NCBI GenBank assembly: GCA_031266895.1
Contig: JAISAD010000169.1
Coordinates: 1-6,163 of the forward strand
Length of the DNA stretch: 6,163 nucleotides
Reading direction: 5' to 3'
Source: Bacteroidales bacterium
Lineage (GTDB): Bacteria; Bacteroidota; Bacteroidia; Bacteroidales; WCHB1-69
The position numbers and the translations under genes are program-made. Shown piece after piece: positions 1-6,163 of the stretch. The notes beneath the pieces were generated by a model. The model worked only from the letters and a program-made list of their open reading frames with translations, made no database searches and had not been told where the DNA came from. The stretch's first letter is position 1, and the number at the start of each line of letters is the position of its first letter.

Positions 1-434
1 TAATAATCGGCAAACCGATTGATTTTCTGATTAAAATCGGCTGTATCGGGATAAAACGACTCTATTTCGAGATAGCCTCCGTACTGAGCAGGATCAAGCA
101 ATTGAAAAAGTGTAGAGTCGCCTTTGATACGAAATTGATAATTATGTTGCGGTACGATGTAAAATTCTGCCTTCATATTTCGTATGGCTAACTGTACCAA
201 ACAATTATGATTTGTCTCGTAGCTTAATTTAAAATGTCCGCTATTATCTATTCGATTGGCAGCCACCGTTTTGGGTGTACAGGTTACATAATCTTCAATT
301 ACAATCAAGCGAATATTTTCGCCTTTGGCAAAAGGGGCCTCTCCCTCAATTATTATCTCTTTTGCCGATTGGGCATTGAGAATGGAGACGAGAGCCATTA
401 GGCCTAAGAATAGCGCAATCCTTATATAATTCAT
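1..434 (-). CDS. secreted protein of unknown function, C-terminus beyond window edge
   Basis: Reading leftwards from the ATG at 432-434, the frame stays open for 144 codons to the window edge, so the C-terminal part is missing. Residues 1-21 form a signal peptide: a short start with Arg5, a hydrophobic core (IALFLGLMALVSIL) and a probable signal peptidase I cut after LNA, leaving Gln22 as the mature N-terminus, as is common in Bacteroidota. The mature part begins with alternating hydrophobic strands (IIIEGEAP, NIRLIVIED, GHFKLSYE, AEFYIVPQHNYQFRIKGD). This resembles the small beta-sandwich domain (DUF4369-like) found at the N-terminus of many Bacteroidota periplasmic proteins, including TlpA-type thioredoxins. 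That resemblance is from memory of the pattern, and no thioredoxin CxxC is visible in the part present. The gene starts 14 bp after coaD and is probably co-transcribed with it. A secreted or periplasmic location is well supported; function is unknown. Confidence 0.8.
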   Translation of the reverse strand, partial: MNYIRIALFLGLMALVSILNAQSAKEIIIEGEAPFAKGENIRLIVIEDYVTCTPKTVAANRIDNSGHFKLSYETNHNCLVQLAIRNMKAEFYIVPQHNYQFRIKGDSTLFQLLDPAQYGGYLEIESFYPDTADFNQKINRFADY

Positions 435-448
435 TCGTAGTAAAATAA

Positions 449-910
449 TTAAAATCTTACAATATCCGGCAAATAGGGGCTTACATCCGCCTGAAATTGG
501 ATTAGCTCCCGTATCATCGAAGATGACAGGTGCGCATATTGCGGTGTAGAAGTTATAAAAAGAGTTTCAATATCGCTGCACAGATCTCGATTGACTTGCG
601 CTAACTCTCTTTCATAGCAATAATCAGTGCTGTTTCGCAAGCCCCGTACTATAAAACCGGCTTTCACTTGCTTGCAAAAATCAATAGTCAAACCCCTGTG
701 TGCAGCTATCGCTACCCTGCTTTCGTTCCTAAAAATTGCCTTAAGCCATTCCATTCTTTGCTCAACGCTAAAAAGCGGCACTTTATTGCCATTAATACCT
801 ATCACAACATATATTTTGTCAAACAGGGAGAGTACACGCTGCATAATATCAACATGTCCCAAAGTAACGGGATCAAAACTTCCGGGAAAAACCGCTATTT
901 TATGGTTCAT
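449..910 (-). CDS. coaD: phosphopantetheine adenylyltransferase (CoaD/PPAT)
   Basis: CoaD transfers AMP from ATP to 4'-phosphopantetheine, giving dephospho-CoA, the penultimate step of coenzyme A synthesis in the cytoplasm. The protein has 153 residues, close to the usual 155-165. The nucleotidyltransferase signature is complete: the N-terminal strand and loop AVFPGSFDP (residues 6-14), the T-x-G-H motif as TLGH (16-19, with the transition-state His19), Lys43 in GNKVPLF, the RGLRN segment (Arg89 and Arg92) and the ATP-binding SSSMIREL (129-136). The sequence aligns along its whole length with E. coli CoaD (recalled: YPGTFDPITNGH, IRGLR, ISSSLVKE). The ATG at 908-910 places the first strand at the expected distance, so the start is secure. 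The gene lies 66 bp after aroE and 14 bp before a secreted-protein gene on the same strand. A TAnnTTTG match 23 bp upstream may give it its own promoter. Confidence 0.97.
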   Translation of the reverse strand: MNHKIAVFPGSFDPVTLGHVDIMQRVLSLFDKIYVVIGINGNKVPLFSVEQRMEWLKAIFRNESRVAIAAHRGLTIDFCKQVKAGFIVRGLRNSTDYCYERELAQVNRDLCSDIETLFITSTPQYAHLSSSMIRELIQFQADVSPYLPDIVRF

Positions 911-932
911 AATTCATTATATTATAATCTGA

Positions 933-940
933 CAAAAATA
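933..940 (-). promoter_or_regulatory. possible Bacteroidota -7 element upstream of coaD
   Basis: On the minus strand this reads TATTTTTG, an exact match to the Bacteroidota -7 consensus TAnnTTTG, 23-30 bp before the coaD ATG. No TTG lies 17-23 bp further upstream; the nearest candidate is TTAC at 961-964, 20 bp away, which also forms part of the inverted repeat. The region is T-rich, so a chance match is possible. coaD could equally be transcribed only by read-through from aroE. Confidence 0.3.
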
Positions 941-960
941 TAAAAAAATAATTCATAGAT

Positions 961-980
961 GTAAGCATATATCTGCTTAC
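961..980 (-). repeat. perfect 7-bp inverted repeat at the end of aroE, weak terminator candidate
   Basis: GTAAGCA at 961-967 pairs with TGCTTAC at 974-980 around a 6-base loop. The right arm covers the aroE stop codon (977-979). In the transcript the hairpin would be followed, after 12 nt, by a run of seven T (942-948). The stem is short, only three of its seven pairs are G-C, and the T run is not directly adjacent. It is therefore at best a weak or attenuating terminator, or a 3'-end structure between aroE and coaD. Confidence 0.35.
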
Positions 981-1708
981 GATGTCCAAATTTGCCAATT
1001 GCGTTCAGCCTGCAGATGCAGCATAGGCAGTCCGTTTTGTGTTTTGCAGCCCCTTACCCTACCCTTTTTTAAAAACAGAGTTTCTAATGGATTATATATC
1101 AAATCAATAAGCACATGTTCAGGAGTAAGTGCCTCATAGGGTAGCATTAATATGTCTTCCGCATCAGGATACATTCCTATCGGCGTAGTATTGATGAGCA
1201 ACGGATACTGTTTCCATATTTCAGGTGTTACTTCGCTATAAATCAAATTATTATCTTTTTTTGTGCGTGATACGAATTGATATGTAACAGATAACGAAGC
1301 GAGCACATAAGCCACCGCTTTGGATGCGCCGCCTGTGCCGAAAATCAATGCCTTGGCAGGCAATTGAATGTTTTCCAACGTTTTCTTAAATCCCACAGCA
1401 TCAGTATTAAATCCGTATAGCATCGATTTATCACCCCGCCGTTCCACTTTTACGCAATTGACCGCTTTAATTTGCTGCGCCTCTTTGCTAAGGAGGTGCA
1501 AATAGGGCATAATCGCCTCCTTATACGGCATGGTAACACAAAATCCTTTTAAATCAGGAACTTGCATCAATAAAGCTGGCAATTCGGTTATTTTTTGCAA
1601 AGGGAACAACTGAAAATCTATGTCATACTGTTGCCTGTAAAAATCGGGCGAGCAACTGTGCGTTAAAGGATAACCGATCAGTCCATATTTCGGTTGCTTA
1701 ACTGACAT
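977..1708 (-). CDS. aroE: shikimate dehydrogenase (NADP-dependent type)
   Basis: AroE reduces 3-dehydroshikimate to shikimate with NADPH in the cytoplasm, on the route to chorismate and aromatic amino acids. Counting from the ATG at 1706-1708 the protein has 243 residues, slightly short for the family (about 250-290). Visible motifs are the substrate loop GLIGYPLTHSCSP (9-21), VTMPYKE with catalytic Lys63, AVN with Asn84, GFNTDAVGF with catalytic Asp103, the nucleotide-binding loop GTGGASKA (124-131), SRT (147-149), TTPIGMYP (174-181) and NGLPMLHLQA near the C-terminus with substrate-binding Gln233. One oddity is Cys57 in place of the Asn of the usual NVTxPxK motif. A TTG at 1715-1717 would add three residues (MSV), but the ATG is preferred because it needs no rare start. 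From this ATG the gene overlaps the upstream TPR gene by 11 bp, which suggests translational coupling. Confidence 0.95.
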   Translation of the reverse strand: MSVKQPKYGLIGYPLTHSCSPDFYRQQYDIDFQLFPLQKITELPALLMQVPDLKGFCVTMPYKEAIMPYLHLLSKEAQQIKAVNCVKVERRGDKSMLYGFNTDAVGFKKTLENIQLPAKALIFGTGGASKAVAYVLASLSVTYQFVSRTKKDNNLIYSEVTPEIWKQYPLLINTTPIGMYPDAEDILMLPYEALTPEHVLIDLIYNPLETLFLKKGRVRGCKTQNGLPMLHLQAERNWQIWTS

Positions 1709-3179
1709 AACGCTCAATTAAAGTTCGCACCTCCTCCATATACAGCAACTCGTGGTTGATAGAGATCAGGATAGTTATTCGGTCGGGGTTGGCGCAAAGC
1801 GCCTGTTCCAAATATTGCAACCCATGATATAAATCATCCGAGGTGAGCAGCAGTCCCGCATAGCCATAATCCCATACAGGATATTGCACCGTGTTCAATT
1901 CTTCATCGGTCATCAGAACTTCAAAAAGTTTTGTTCCTATCCTGCTACGTCCCGAACAGCAGCAAAACTGCACAAATTGCAATAAAAAACGTTCCCTGTT
2001 ATTACTGTTGTACAACGCTATCTTTAAATAATTTTCAATCATTTTATAACTCTCCTCCTCACGCTCAATATCCATTTCCACCATATATTCTTCGCTATCT
2101 TCATCTTCAGACATAGGCATATTTTCATCTAAAAGCACATCTACCGCCCTGAAAATCAACTCTGGAGACACATTTCCCGAATGGAGTTGATGCTCTACAA
2201 ACGTGCGTGCCTCATTAAAATTTCCGTTCTCGCAAAGTTGATTGATAATGCCTAAATTGGCTTTTAGATTAGCTGGATAAAGCAACTTCACCTTATTATA
2301 ATATTCGGCAGCCTTATCAGGTAATTCCATCAGTTTGTAACAACAGGCAATATTCAACAAAACGCTGCTGTCGGTTTTATCAAGGTCATAAGCGTGTAAC
2401 AACGCATTAATGGCACTGGGGTAATCTTCCCTGTCGAAATAGATTTTTCCTTTATTAATATAGGCACCAGGCGTATCGGGATCAATACTAAGCACATACT
2501 CATTGGCATCTAATGCCTCATCATACTGCTCATTCCATTCCAGTGCAAGCGCATAATACTGCCAGCAATCTTTCGAAAGCGGAAATCTATCCACCATCTG
2601 CTTAAAAAAATGCAAGGCAACTTCATACTGTTCAGTCTGCTCGCACTGCTGCGAATATTCCAGAACTTGAAACCGGTTTTCAGGTTCCAATTCCATAACA
2701 CGCACTGCGTGGAAAACGGCATTATTGACATCAGCCAAGGCAAGGTACTCGTTAACCAACATAAAATGGGTTTCCGCATCGCTATCATTTAATTCTAAAG
2801 CCTTGTTTAGTAATAAAATACGGTTCATTTCGCCGCTCTTTGCTCCCTCTTCTATTTTAGCACAAATCACTTTTTCCTTATAAAACTCAACACTCGGCCC
2901 AAAGTCCAATTCATACTCGGCCAATTCTACTTTGGCCTGAGAAATATTCATGTTTATTACATGGAATTTAATGCTGAGAATACGAAAATATTCATGTTTT
3001 GGGAAAAGCGCAATCGCCTTATGAAGCGCTTTTTCGAGATAATCGAAATCCTCAATCTCCAAAAAGCCCTCAATAATCATCTCCAATTCAATAGAATCAA
3101 AATAAGTAACCTTATCTTCTTTTATGGATTTTTTAAACTTATCCATCAACTCTTTCTGCTCTCTATCTTCTTCCAACAT
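1698..3179 (-). CDS. tetratricopeptide repeat protein, cytoplasmic
   Basis: This 493-residue protein has no signal peptide or membrane segment and is expected in the cytoplasm. It is built of helix-turn-helix units of the TPR type, best seen at about residues 134-168, 169-203, 206-238, 239-271 and 272-307. These carry the usual small/large pattern, for example ALEWNEQYDEALDANEYVLSIDP and GKIYFDREDYPSAINALLHA, and less regular units lie on both sides. An acidic linker (about 355-377, MSEDEDSEEY onward) separates the main array from a C-terminal helical part that contains CCC (406-408). TPR arrays bind other proteins, but the partner here is unknown. Similar TPR proteins are common in Bacteroidota. 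The ATG at 3177-3179 follows an A-rich leader (eight A); Met12 is a possible alternative start. The stop codon lies inside aroE, so the two are probably expressed together. Confidence 0.9.
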   Translation of the reverse strand: MLEEDREQKELMDKFKKSIKEDKVTYFDSIELEMIIEGFLEIEDFDYLEKALHKAIALFPKHEYFRILSIKFHVINMNISQAKVELAEYELDFGPSVEFYKEKVICAKIEEGAKSGEMNRILLLNKALELNDSDAETHFMLVNEYLALADVNNAVFHAVRVMELEPENRFQVLEYSQQCEQTEQYEVALHFFKQMVDRFPLSKDCWQYYALALEWNEQYDEALDANEYVLSIDPDTPGAYINKGKIYFDREDYPSAINALLHAYDLDKTDSSVLLNIACCYKLMELPDKAAEYYNKVKLLYPANLKANLGIINQLCENGNFNEARTFVEHQLHSGNVSPELIFRAVDVLLDENMPMSEDEDSEEYMVEMDIEREEESYKMIENYLKIALYNSNNRERFLLQFVQFCCCSGRSRIGTKLFEVLMTDEELNTVQYPVWDYGYAGLLLTSDDLYHGLQYLEQALCANPDRITILISINHELLYMEEVRTLIERYVS

Positions 3180-3240
3180 CGTTTTTTTTAAGATGAATTT
3201 CTAACTGTCTAAAATTTTGTTTCTAAAATTCATGCCACTG

Positions 3241-3339
3241 ATAGCCTTTTTAAACCAATATGCCACAACCGCACTGCATTTACTTTTTCCGTGTAAATCC
3301 CGATTTGTGAACAGTTGTAATACTACTTTGCCAGGCTAT
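3241..3339 (-). repeat. 7-bp inverted repeat spanning most of the TPR-gene leader
   Basis: ATAGCCT at 3241-3247 is the exact reverse complement of AGGCTAT at 3333-3339, with 85 bp between. Inside lies a second pair, ATTTAC (3278-3283) and GTAAAT (3293-3298), around a 9-base loop. If the promoter at 3349-3377 is real, both pairs lie in the TPR-gene 5' leader and could fold as a long closing stem with an inner hairpin. A 7-bp pair is expected about once by chance in a region this size, so confidence is low. Confidence 0.2.
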
Positions 3340-3348
3340 TATTTATCT

Positions 3349-3377
3349 CAAATTTAATCAAAAAATGAAAGAGCAAA
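3349..3377 (-). promoter_or_regulatory. candidate Bacteroidota housekeeping promoter for the TPR-aroE operon
   Basis: On the minus strand TTTG (complement of 3374-3377) is followed after 17 bp by TAAATTTG (complement of 3349-3356). This is an exact match to the TAnnTTTG -7 element, with a TTG -33 element within the 17-23 bp spacing reported for Bacteroidota. Transcription would start near 3342 and run left into the TPR gene at 3179, leaving a leader of roughly 160 nt. Both elements and their spacing match, and the site faces the right way in a divergent intergenic region, so it is better supported than the site before coaD. It has not been tested experimentally here. Confidence 0.5.
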
Positions 3378-3457
3378 AATAGGAAAAAAAATGAATTAAA
3401 CCTTGTTTCACATTTTCTATCAAACATTAATCTGTGATCTTAACCCGTATTTAAAAT

Positions 3458-6013
3458 ATGATAGAACGTAAATATTTGACAATAACCCTGTTATTATTCA
3501 CTATTTTTTCTTTGATAACCATACAGGCCCAGCAAACGCATCAAGGGCAAGGCAGTGGACAAAAAGGGCGTGTAATGATAGCCATAGTGGATGAAAACAG
3601 CACTCCCATAGAATACGCAACAGTTTATCTGCAACGTGCTTCCGATTCAACAACTGTACAATATACTATTACAGACAGAGACGGCAAGGCAGTACTGCCG
3701 GTAAGCGATTACGGCACTTACTACATAAAGGTGCAATATATGAGCTACAGTACGCATATTTCCAGCGATTTTGAAATTACGGCAGCCAATCCGACTCACC
3801 GAATCAACAAATTTAAGATGGTAAATAAAGCCAATGAACTCTCCGGTGTGGAGGTGGTAGCACAAAGAGAGATGCTGCAAAATAATCTGGATAAAAAAGT
3901 ATTTAATGTAGAGTCGAGTGTGGTAGCCGATGGCGCTACGGCAATAGAGGTATTGGAAGATGTGCCGGCGGTAGATGTTGATATTGAGGGTAATGTAACC
4001 CTCAGGGGCAGCGAAAATGTTACAATTCTGGTTGATGGACGTCCTACTAACCTCACTTTAGACCAAATTCCGGCCTCCATGATAGAGAGTATTGAAGTGG
4101 TTACCAATCCTTCGGCACGCATGGACCCTGATGGGATGTCGGGGATTATTAACGTGGTACTCAAAAAGAAGAAAGAAGGCGGTTTTAACGGAATGGTTAC
4201 GGCAGGTGTTGCGCCATCATTTTTTCAAAAACAACTCCATTTAGACCGTTATAATGCCTCAATAAGTCTGAATTATACCTATAGTAAAATCAATGTATTT
4301 TTAAACTACGATTTTCGACGCATGGGACGGCGATCAGCCGGTACTATGGACCGCTTTTCCTGGTTTAAAAACACTGTTCGTCATGCGCAAGACAGTACCC
4401 ACCTTACACAAGAAAACAATAGCATTAGTAAGGGGATGTCGCACAATGTAACTACCGGCCTCGACTGGTTTATCAATAAACAGAATACACTCAGTTTTAC
4501 CTTTGGCTATAACTACTGGGGCAATAGCGATACGAATGATTTGCTGTCGAACAACTATAACTACCTGAACAGTGAGGATATTCCCTTACTTCAATATAAC
4601 CAGTTAGGCGGCAGTAACCGCAGCAGCCACAACTTTAATGCCGGCATTAATTACAAGAAGCTGTTTAACCAAAAAGGGATGGAATTGACTGCCGACCTCT
4701 TTTTCACTCAACGCATCAACAATTCCGAAAGCCGTTTTGTGCAGGATTTCTCTTATCCTGATGCCACTCCTAATTACTACCAGCGCACCAACACGCTGGG
4801 CAATAACCGTACTGCTACTGCACAGGTAGATTTTGTTACACCTATTGGCAATGGCGGGCGTATCGAAGCCGGCTACAAATTTTCCTATCGGTCTATCGGT
4901 CAGGATTATGCTCTATTCAACGGTTATAATCCGGCAAATCTGACAGAAGATGTATCTCAATCTAACGATTTCATCTTCAACGAGTTTATCAATGCGGCTT
5001 ACCTTATTTACTCCAACACTTTCTGGAAAAAGTTGAAAGCGCAGTTTGGATTGCGTGGCGAATGGGCTAATACGGTGTCTAAACTGATGGTGGATAACTC
5101 CACTAAACCCTTCAAGGGCAACTATCCCGGCTTGTTTCCAACGGTACATATTCAATATGAATTTAATCCGCAACACGCTCTGCAGGTAAGCTATTCGCGC
5201 CGCGTTACACGCCCCAGTATTTGGCAATTGAATCCCTTCCTAGACTATTCAGACAAACAAAATTTGCGACAGGGCAACCCCAATCTGCGCCCCGAATATG
5301 TCAATTCGGTAGAGTTAGGGTACCTGATGAATATTAATAACAGTTCGCTCTCCGCAACTGCCTTTTATCGTTATAGAAGCAATATTATTTCGCGATATAC
5401 GGAAAGTCTGCGTGACACAACAGACCTTGAGTACACGCTTACTTCATATCAAAACCTGAATAAAAGTCAAAATTTCGGTTTTGAGTTGATTTATGGCCAA
5501 AGATTATGGAAGTTCTGGAAAATCACCTTTACCGGCACGTTTTACAGGATGCTTATTGACAGTAAAAATCTGATAGACGAAAATCTGTCGCAGGACTGGG
5601 CATGGAATTTAGGGCTCAATCAAAGTTTTTCACTGCCTAAAGATTGGGATTTACAGCTTAATTTCCGCTTCCGCTCCCGCTCAATCACTACCGGCAGTAT
5701 GGGATGGGGTACCGGAGGCGTAGGACAGGGACGGCGCTCAGCCAACTATTCGCTCAACTTTGGGGTCAAAAAATCATTCTTGAATAAAAACTTAATTATC
5801 AGCTTGAATATTAGGGATTTGATATATATTCCAACTAAAATCAACACCTATTCGCACGAAAATCCAGAGCGCGGTTACGATGCCGTAAGTATTCGCGAGC
5901 GCAATGCTTATCAGACTACATTGACGATTAGCTACAAAATTAACAACTATAAGCGCCGTTCGCCCGACAGGAATCAGGAAGCCGGTACTGAGGGTGAGGG
6001 AATAGACGAATAA
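3458..6013 (+). CDS. outer-membrane beta-barrel protein, TonB-dependent-receptor-like (OMP_b-brl_3 type)
   Basis: This is an 851-residue outer-membrane protein. Residues 1-24 are a signal peptide (hydrophobic YLTITLLLFTIFSLITIQA, cut before Gln25). Residues about 37-120 form a carboxypeptidase-regulatory-like beta-sandwich (VMIAIVDENSTPIEYATVYL). Residues about 140-240 form a TonB-receptor plug: ATAIEVLEDVPAVDVD, GNVTLRGSENVTILVDGRP, and IESIEVVTNPSARMDPDG running into GIINVVLKK. From about 245 to 830 the protein alternates amphipathic strands rich in Tyr, Phe and Asn, including the conserved barrel stretch VSYSRRVTRPSIWQLNPF and NPNLRPEYVNSVELGY. This order matches the Bacteroidota outer-membrane beta-barrel family (Pfam OMP_b-brl_3), relatives of SusC-like receptors. 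No obvious TonB box is seen. The last strand (TTLTISYKI) is followed by a charged tail of about 20 residues. The substrate is unknown. A small secreted-protein gene follows after 15 bp, probably in the same operon. Confidence 0.9.
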   Translation: MIERKYLTITLLLFTIFSLITIQAQQTHQGQGSGQKGRVMIAIVDENSTPIEYATVYLQRASDSTTVQYTITDRDGKAVLPVSDYGTYYIKVQYMSYSTHISSDFEITAANPTHRINKFKMVNKANELSGVEVVAQREMLQNNLDKKVFNVESSVVADGATAIEVLEDVPAVDVDIEGNVTLRGSENVTILVDGRPTNLTLDQIPASMIESIEVVTNPSARMDPDGMSGIINVVLKKKKEGGFNGMVTAGVAPSFFQKQLHLDRYNASISLNYTYSKINVFLNYDFRRMGRRSAGTMDRFSWFKNTVRHAQDSTHLTQENNSISKGMSHNVTTGLDWFINKQNTLSFTFGYNYWGNSDTNDLLSNNYNYLNSEDIPLLQYNQLGGSNRSSHNFNAGINYKKLFNQKGMELTADLFFTQRINNSESRFVQDFSYPDATPNYYQRTNTLGNNRTATAQVDFVTPIGNGGRIEAGYKFSYRSIGQDYALFNGYNPANLTEDVSQSNDFIFNEFINAAYLIYSNTFWKKLKAQFGLRGEWANTVSKLMVDNSTKPFKGNYPGLFPTVHIQYEFNPQHALQVSYSRRVTRPSIWQLNPFLDYSDKQNLRQGNPNLRPEYVNSVELGYLMNINNSSLSATAFYRYRSNIISRYTESLRDTTDLEYTLTSYQNLNKSQNFGFELIYGQRLWKFWKITFTGTFYRMLIDSKNLIDENLSQDWAWNLGLNQSFSLPKDWDLQLNFRFRSRSITTGSMGWGTGGVGQGRRSANYSLNFGVKKSFLNKNLIISLNIRDLIYIPTKINTYSHENPERGYDAVSIRERNAYQTTLTISYKINNYKRRSPDRNQEAGTEGEGIDE

Positions 6014-6028
6014 TTTTATTTTAAAAAA

Positions 6029-6163
6029 ATGAAGAAACAAAAAAAAATTCTAAGCTTGGGGGTTATACTCTTTTTTGCATGCTCATGGCAACTATCTGCT
6101 CAAGATTGCAGTTTTTCAAAAAATGAAACAGACAAATTTACCGGCAGCAGAATATTATATACA
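6029..6163 (+). CDS. small secreted protein of unknown function, C-terminus beyond window edge
   Basis: From the ATG at 6029-6031 the frame is open for 45 codons to the window edge, so only the N-terminus is seen. It starts with a strongly basic stretch (MKKQKK), then a hydrophobic core (ILSLGVILFFACSW) and a likely signal peptidase I site after QLSA, giving a mature protein that begins QDCSFSKNE. An A-rich leader of seven A precedes the ATG, as for the TPR gene. The gene begins 15 bp after the outer-membrane barrel gene, with no terminator between, so the two are probably co-transcribed. The mature part is too short to assign a family. It is exported, presumably to the periplasm or outer membrane. 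Confidence 0.7.
   Translation, partial: MKKQKKILSLGVILFFACSWQLSAQDCSFSKNETDKFTGSRILYT

Larger units (their letters stand above)
3180..3457. other. divergent intergenic region
   Basis: This 278-bp gap separates the leftward TPR gene from the rightward outer-membrane protein gene. It holds no plausible ORF: the ATG at 3365, for example, stops after five codons. It contains a good leftward promoter candidate (3349-3377), an imperfect nine-base direct repeat pair (TCTAAAATT at 3208-3216 and 3222-3230) and a few short inverted repeats. No exact TAnnTTTG was found in the rightward direction close to the ATG at 3458, so the promoter of the outer-membrane gene is not identified. It may depend on another sigma factor or a degenerate motif. 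Confidence 0.7.

Noticed and set aside
627..943. Two plus-strand ORFs of 91-101 codons opposite coaD
   Set aside because: They lie antisense to a complete coaD with all its motifs intact, and their translations show no recognisable domain.
1709..1717. TTG start for aroE, adding MSV
   Set aside because: An in-frame ATG lies three codons later and leaves the family N-terminus complete; TTG starts are less common.
3208..3230. Direct repeat TCTAAAATT, two copies 14 bp apart, as an operator
   Set aside because: Only two short AT-rich copies in an AT-rich gap; chance is an adequate explanation.
3321..3330. Rightward promoter TACTACTTTG for the outer-membrane gene
   Set aside because: The spacing inside the motif is one base short of TAnnTTTG and it is about 130 bp from the start codon with no properly placed -33 element.
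3796..4164. 122-codon minus-strand ORF
   Set aside because: It lies antisense to the plug region of the outer-membrane protein, and the low-complexity Ser/Thr-rich translation is typical of a shadow frame.
3458..6013. SusC (starch-utilisation) receptor call
   Set aside because: The length (851 against about 1000 residues) and barrel motifs fit the OMP_b-brl_3 group better, and no susD gene is visible.
5792..6040. 82-codon minus-strand ORF spanning the end of the barrel gene and the next start
   Set aside because: It is antisense to the conserved C-terminal strands of the barrel and the start of the next gene, with no supporting motif.
6029..6163. Lipoprotein signal at Cys18 (FFAC) in the small secreted protein
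   Set aside because: FFAC does not fit the lipobox consensus, and a better signal peptidase I site (LSA before Gln) follows.

Overview
The window looks like ordinary chromosomal DNA from a member of the Bacteroidota, probably Bacteroidales-like, though genus cannot be told. The evidence is the AT-leaning composition, A/T-rich leaders without Shine-Dalgarno sequences, matches to the Bacteroidota promoter motif TAnnTTTG, AroE and CoaD proteins that read like Bacteroidales homologues, and a large outer-membrane protein with a carboxypeptidase-regulatory-like domain, a plug and a beta-barrel.

Left part (1-3179, minus strand): four genes read leftwards in the order TPR-repeat protein, aroE (shikimate dehydrogenase), coaD (phosphopantetheine adenylyltransferase), and a secreted protein cut by the window edge. 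The TPR gene and aroE overlap by 11 bp. coaD follows aroE after 66 bp, which hold a small inverted repeat and a possible promoter. The secreted protein starts 14 bp after coaD. The two enzymes serve separate housekeeping pathways (aromatic amino acids/chorismate and coenzyme A), so the cluster looks like a housekeeping operon rather than a dedicated system.

Middle (3180-3457): a 278-bp divergent intergenic region with no gene. It contains a good candidate Bacteroidota promoter pointing left, which would give the TPR transcript a leader of roughly 160 nt. No equally good promoter was found for the rightward gene.

Right part (3458-6163, plus strand): a complete 851-residue outer-membrane beta-barrel protein of the TonB-dependent-receptor-like class, then, 15 bp later, the start of a small secreted protein of unknown function that runs off the window. 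The two are probably co-transcribed and act at the cell envelope. No SusD-like lipoprotein, sensor or transporter is visible to tell the substrate.

No RNA genes, CRISPR arrays, insertion sequences or mobile-element remnants were seen. Nothing clearly amounts to an undescribed system; the least explained parts are the two secreted proteins cut by the edges and the TPR leader.
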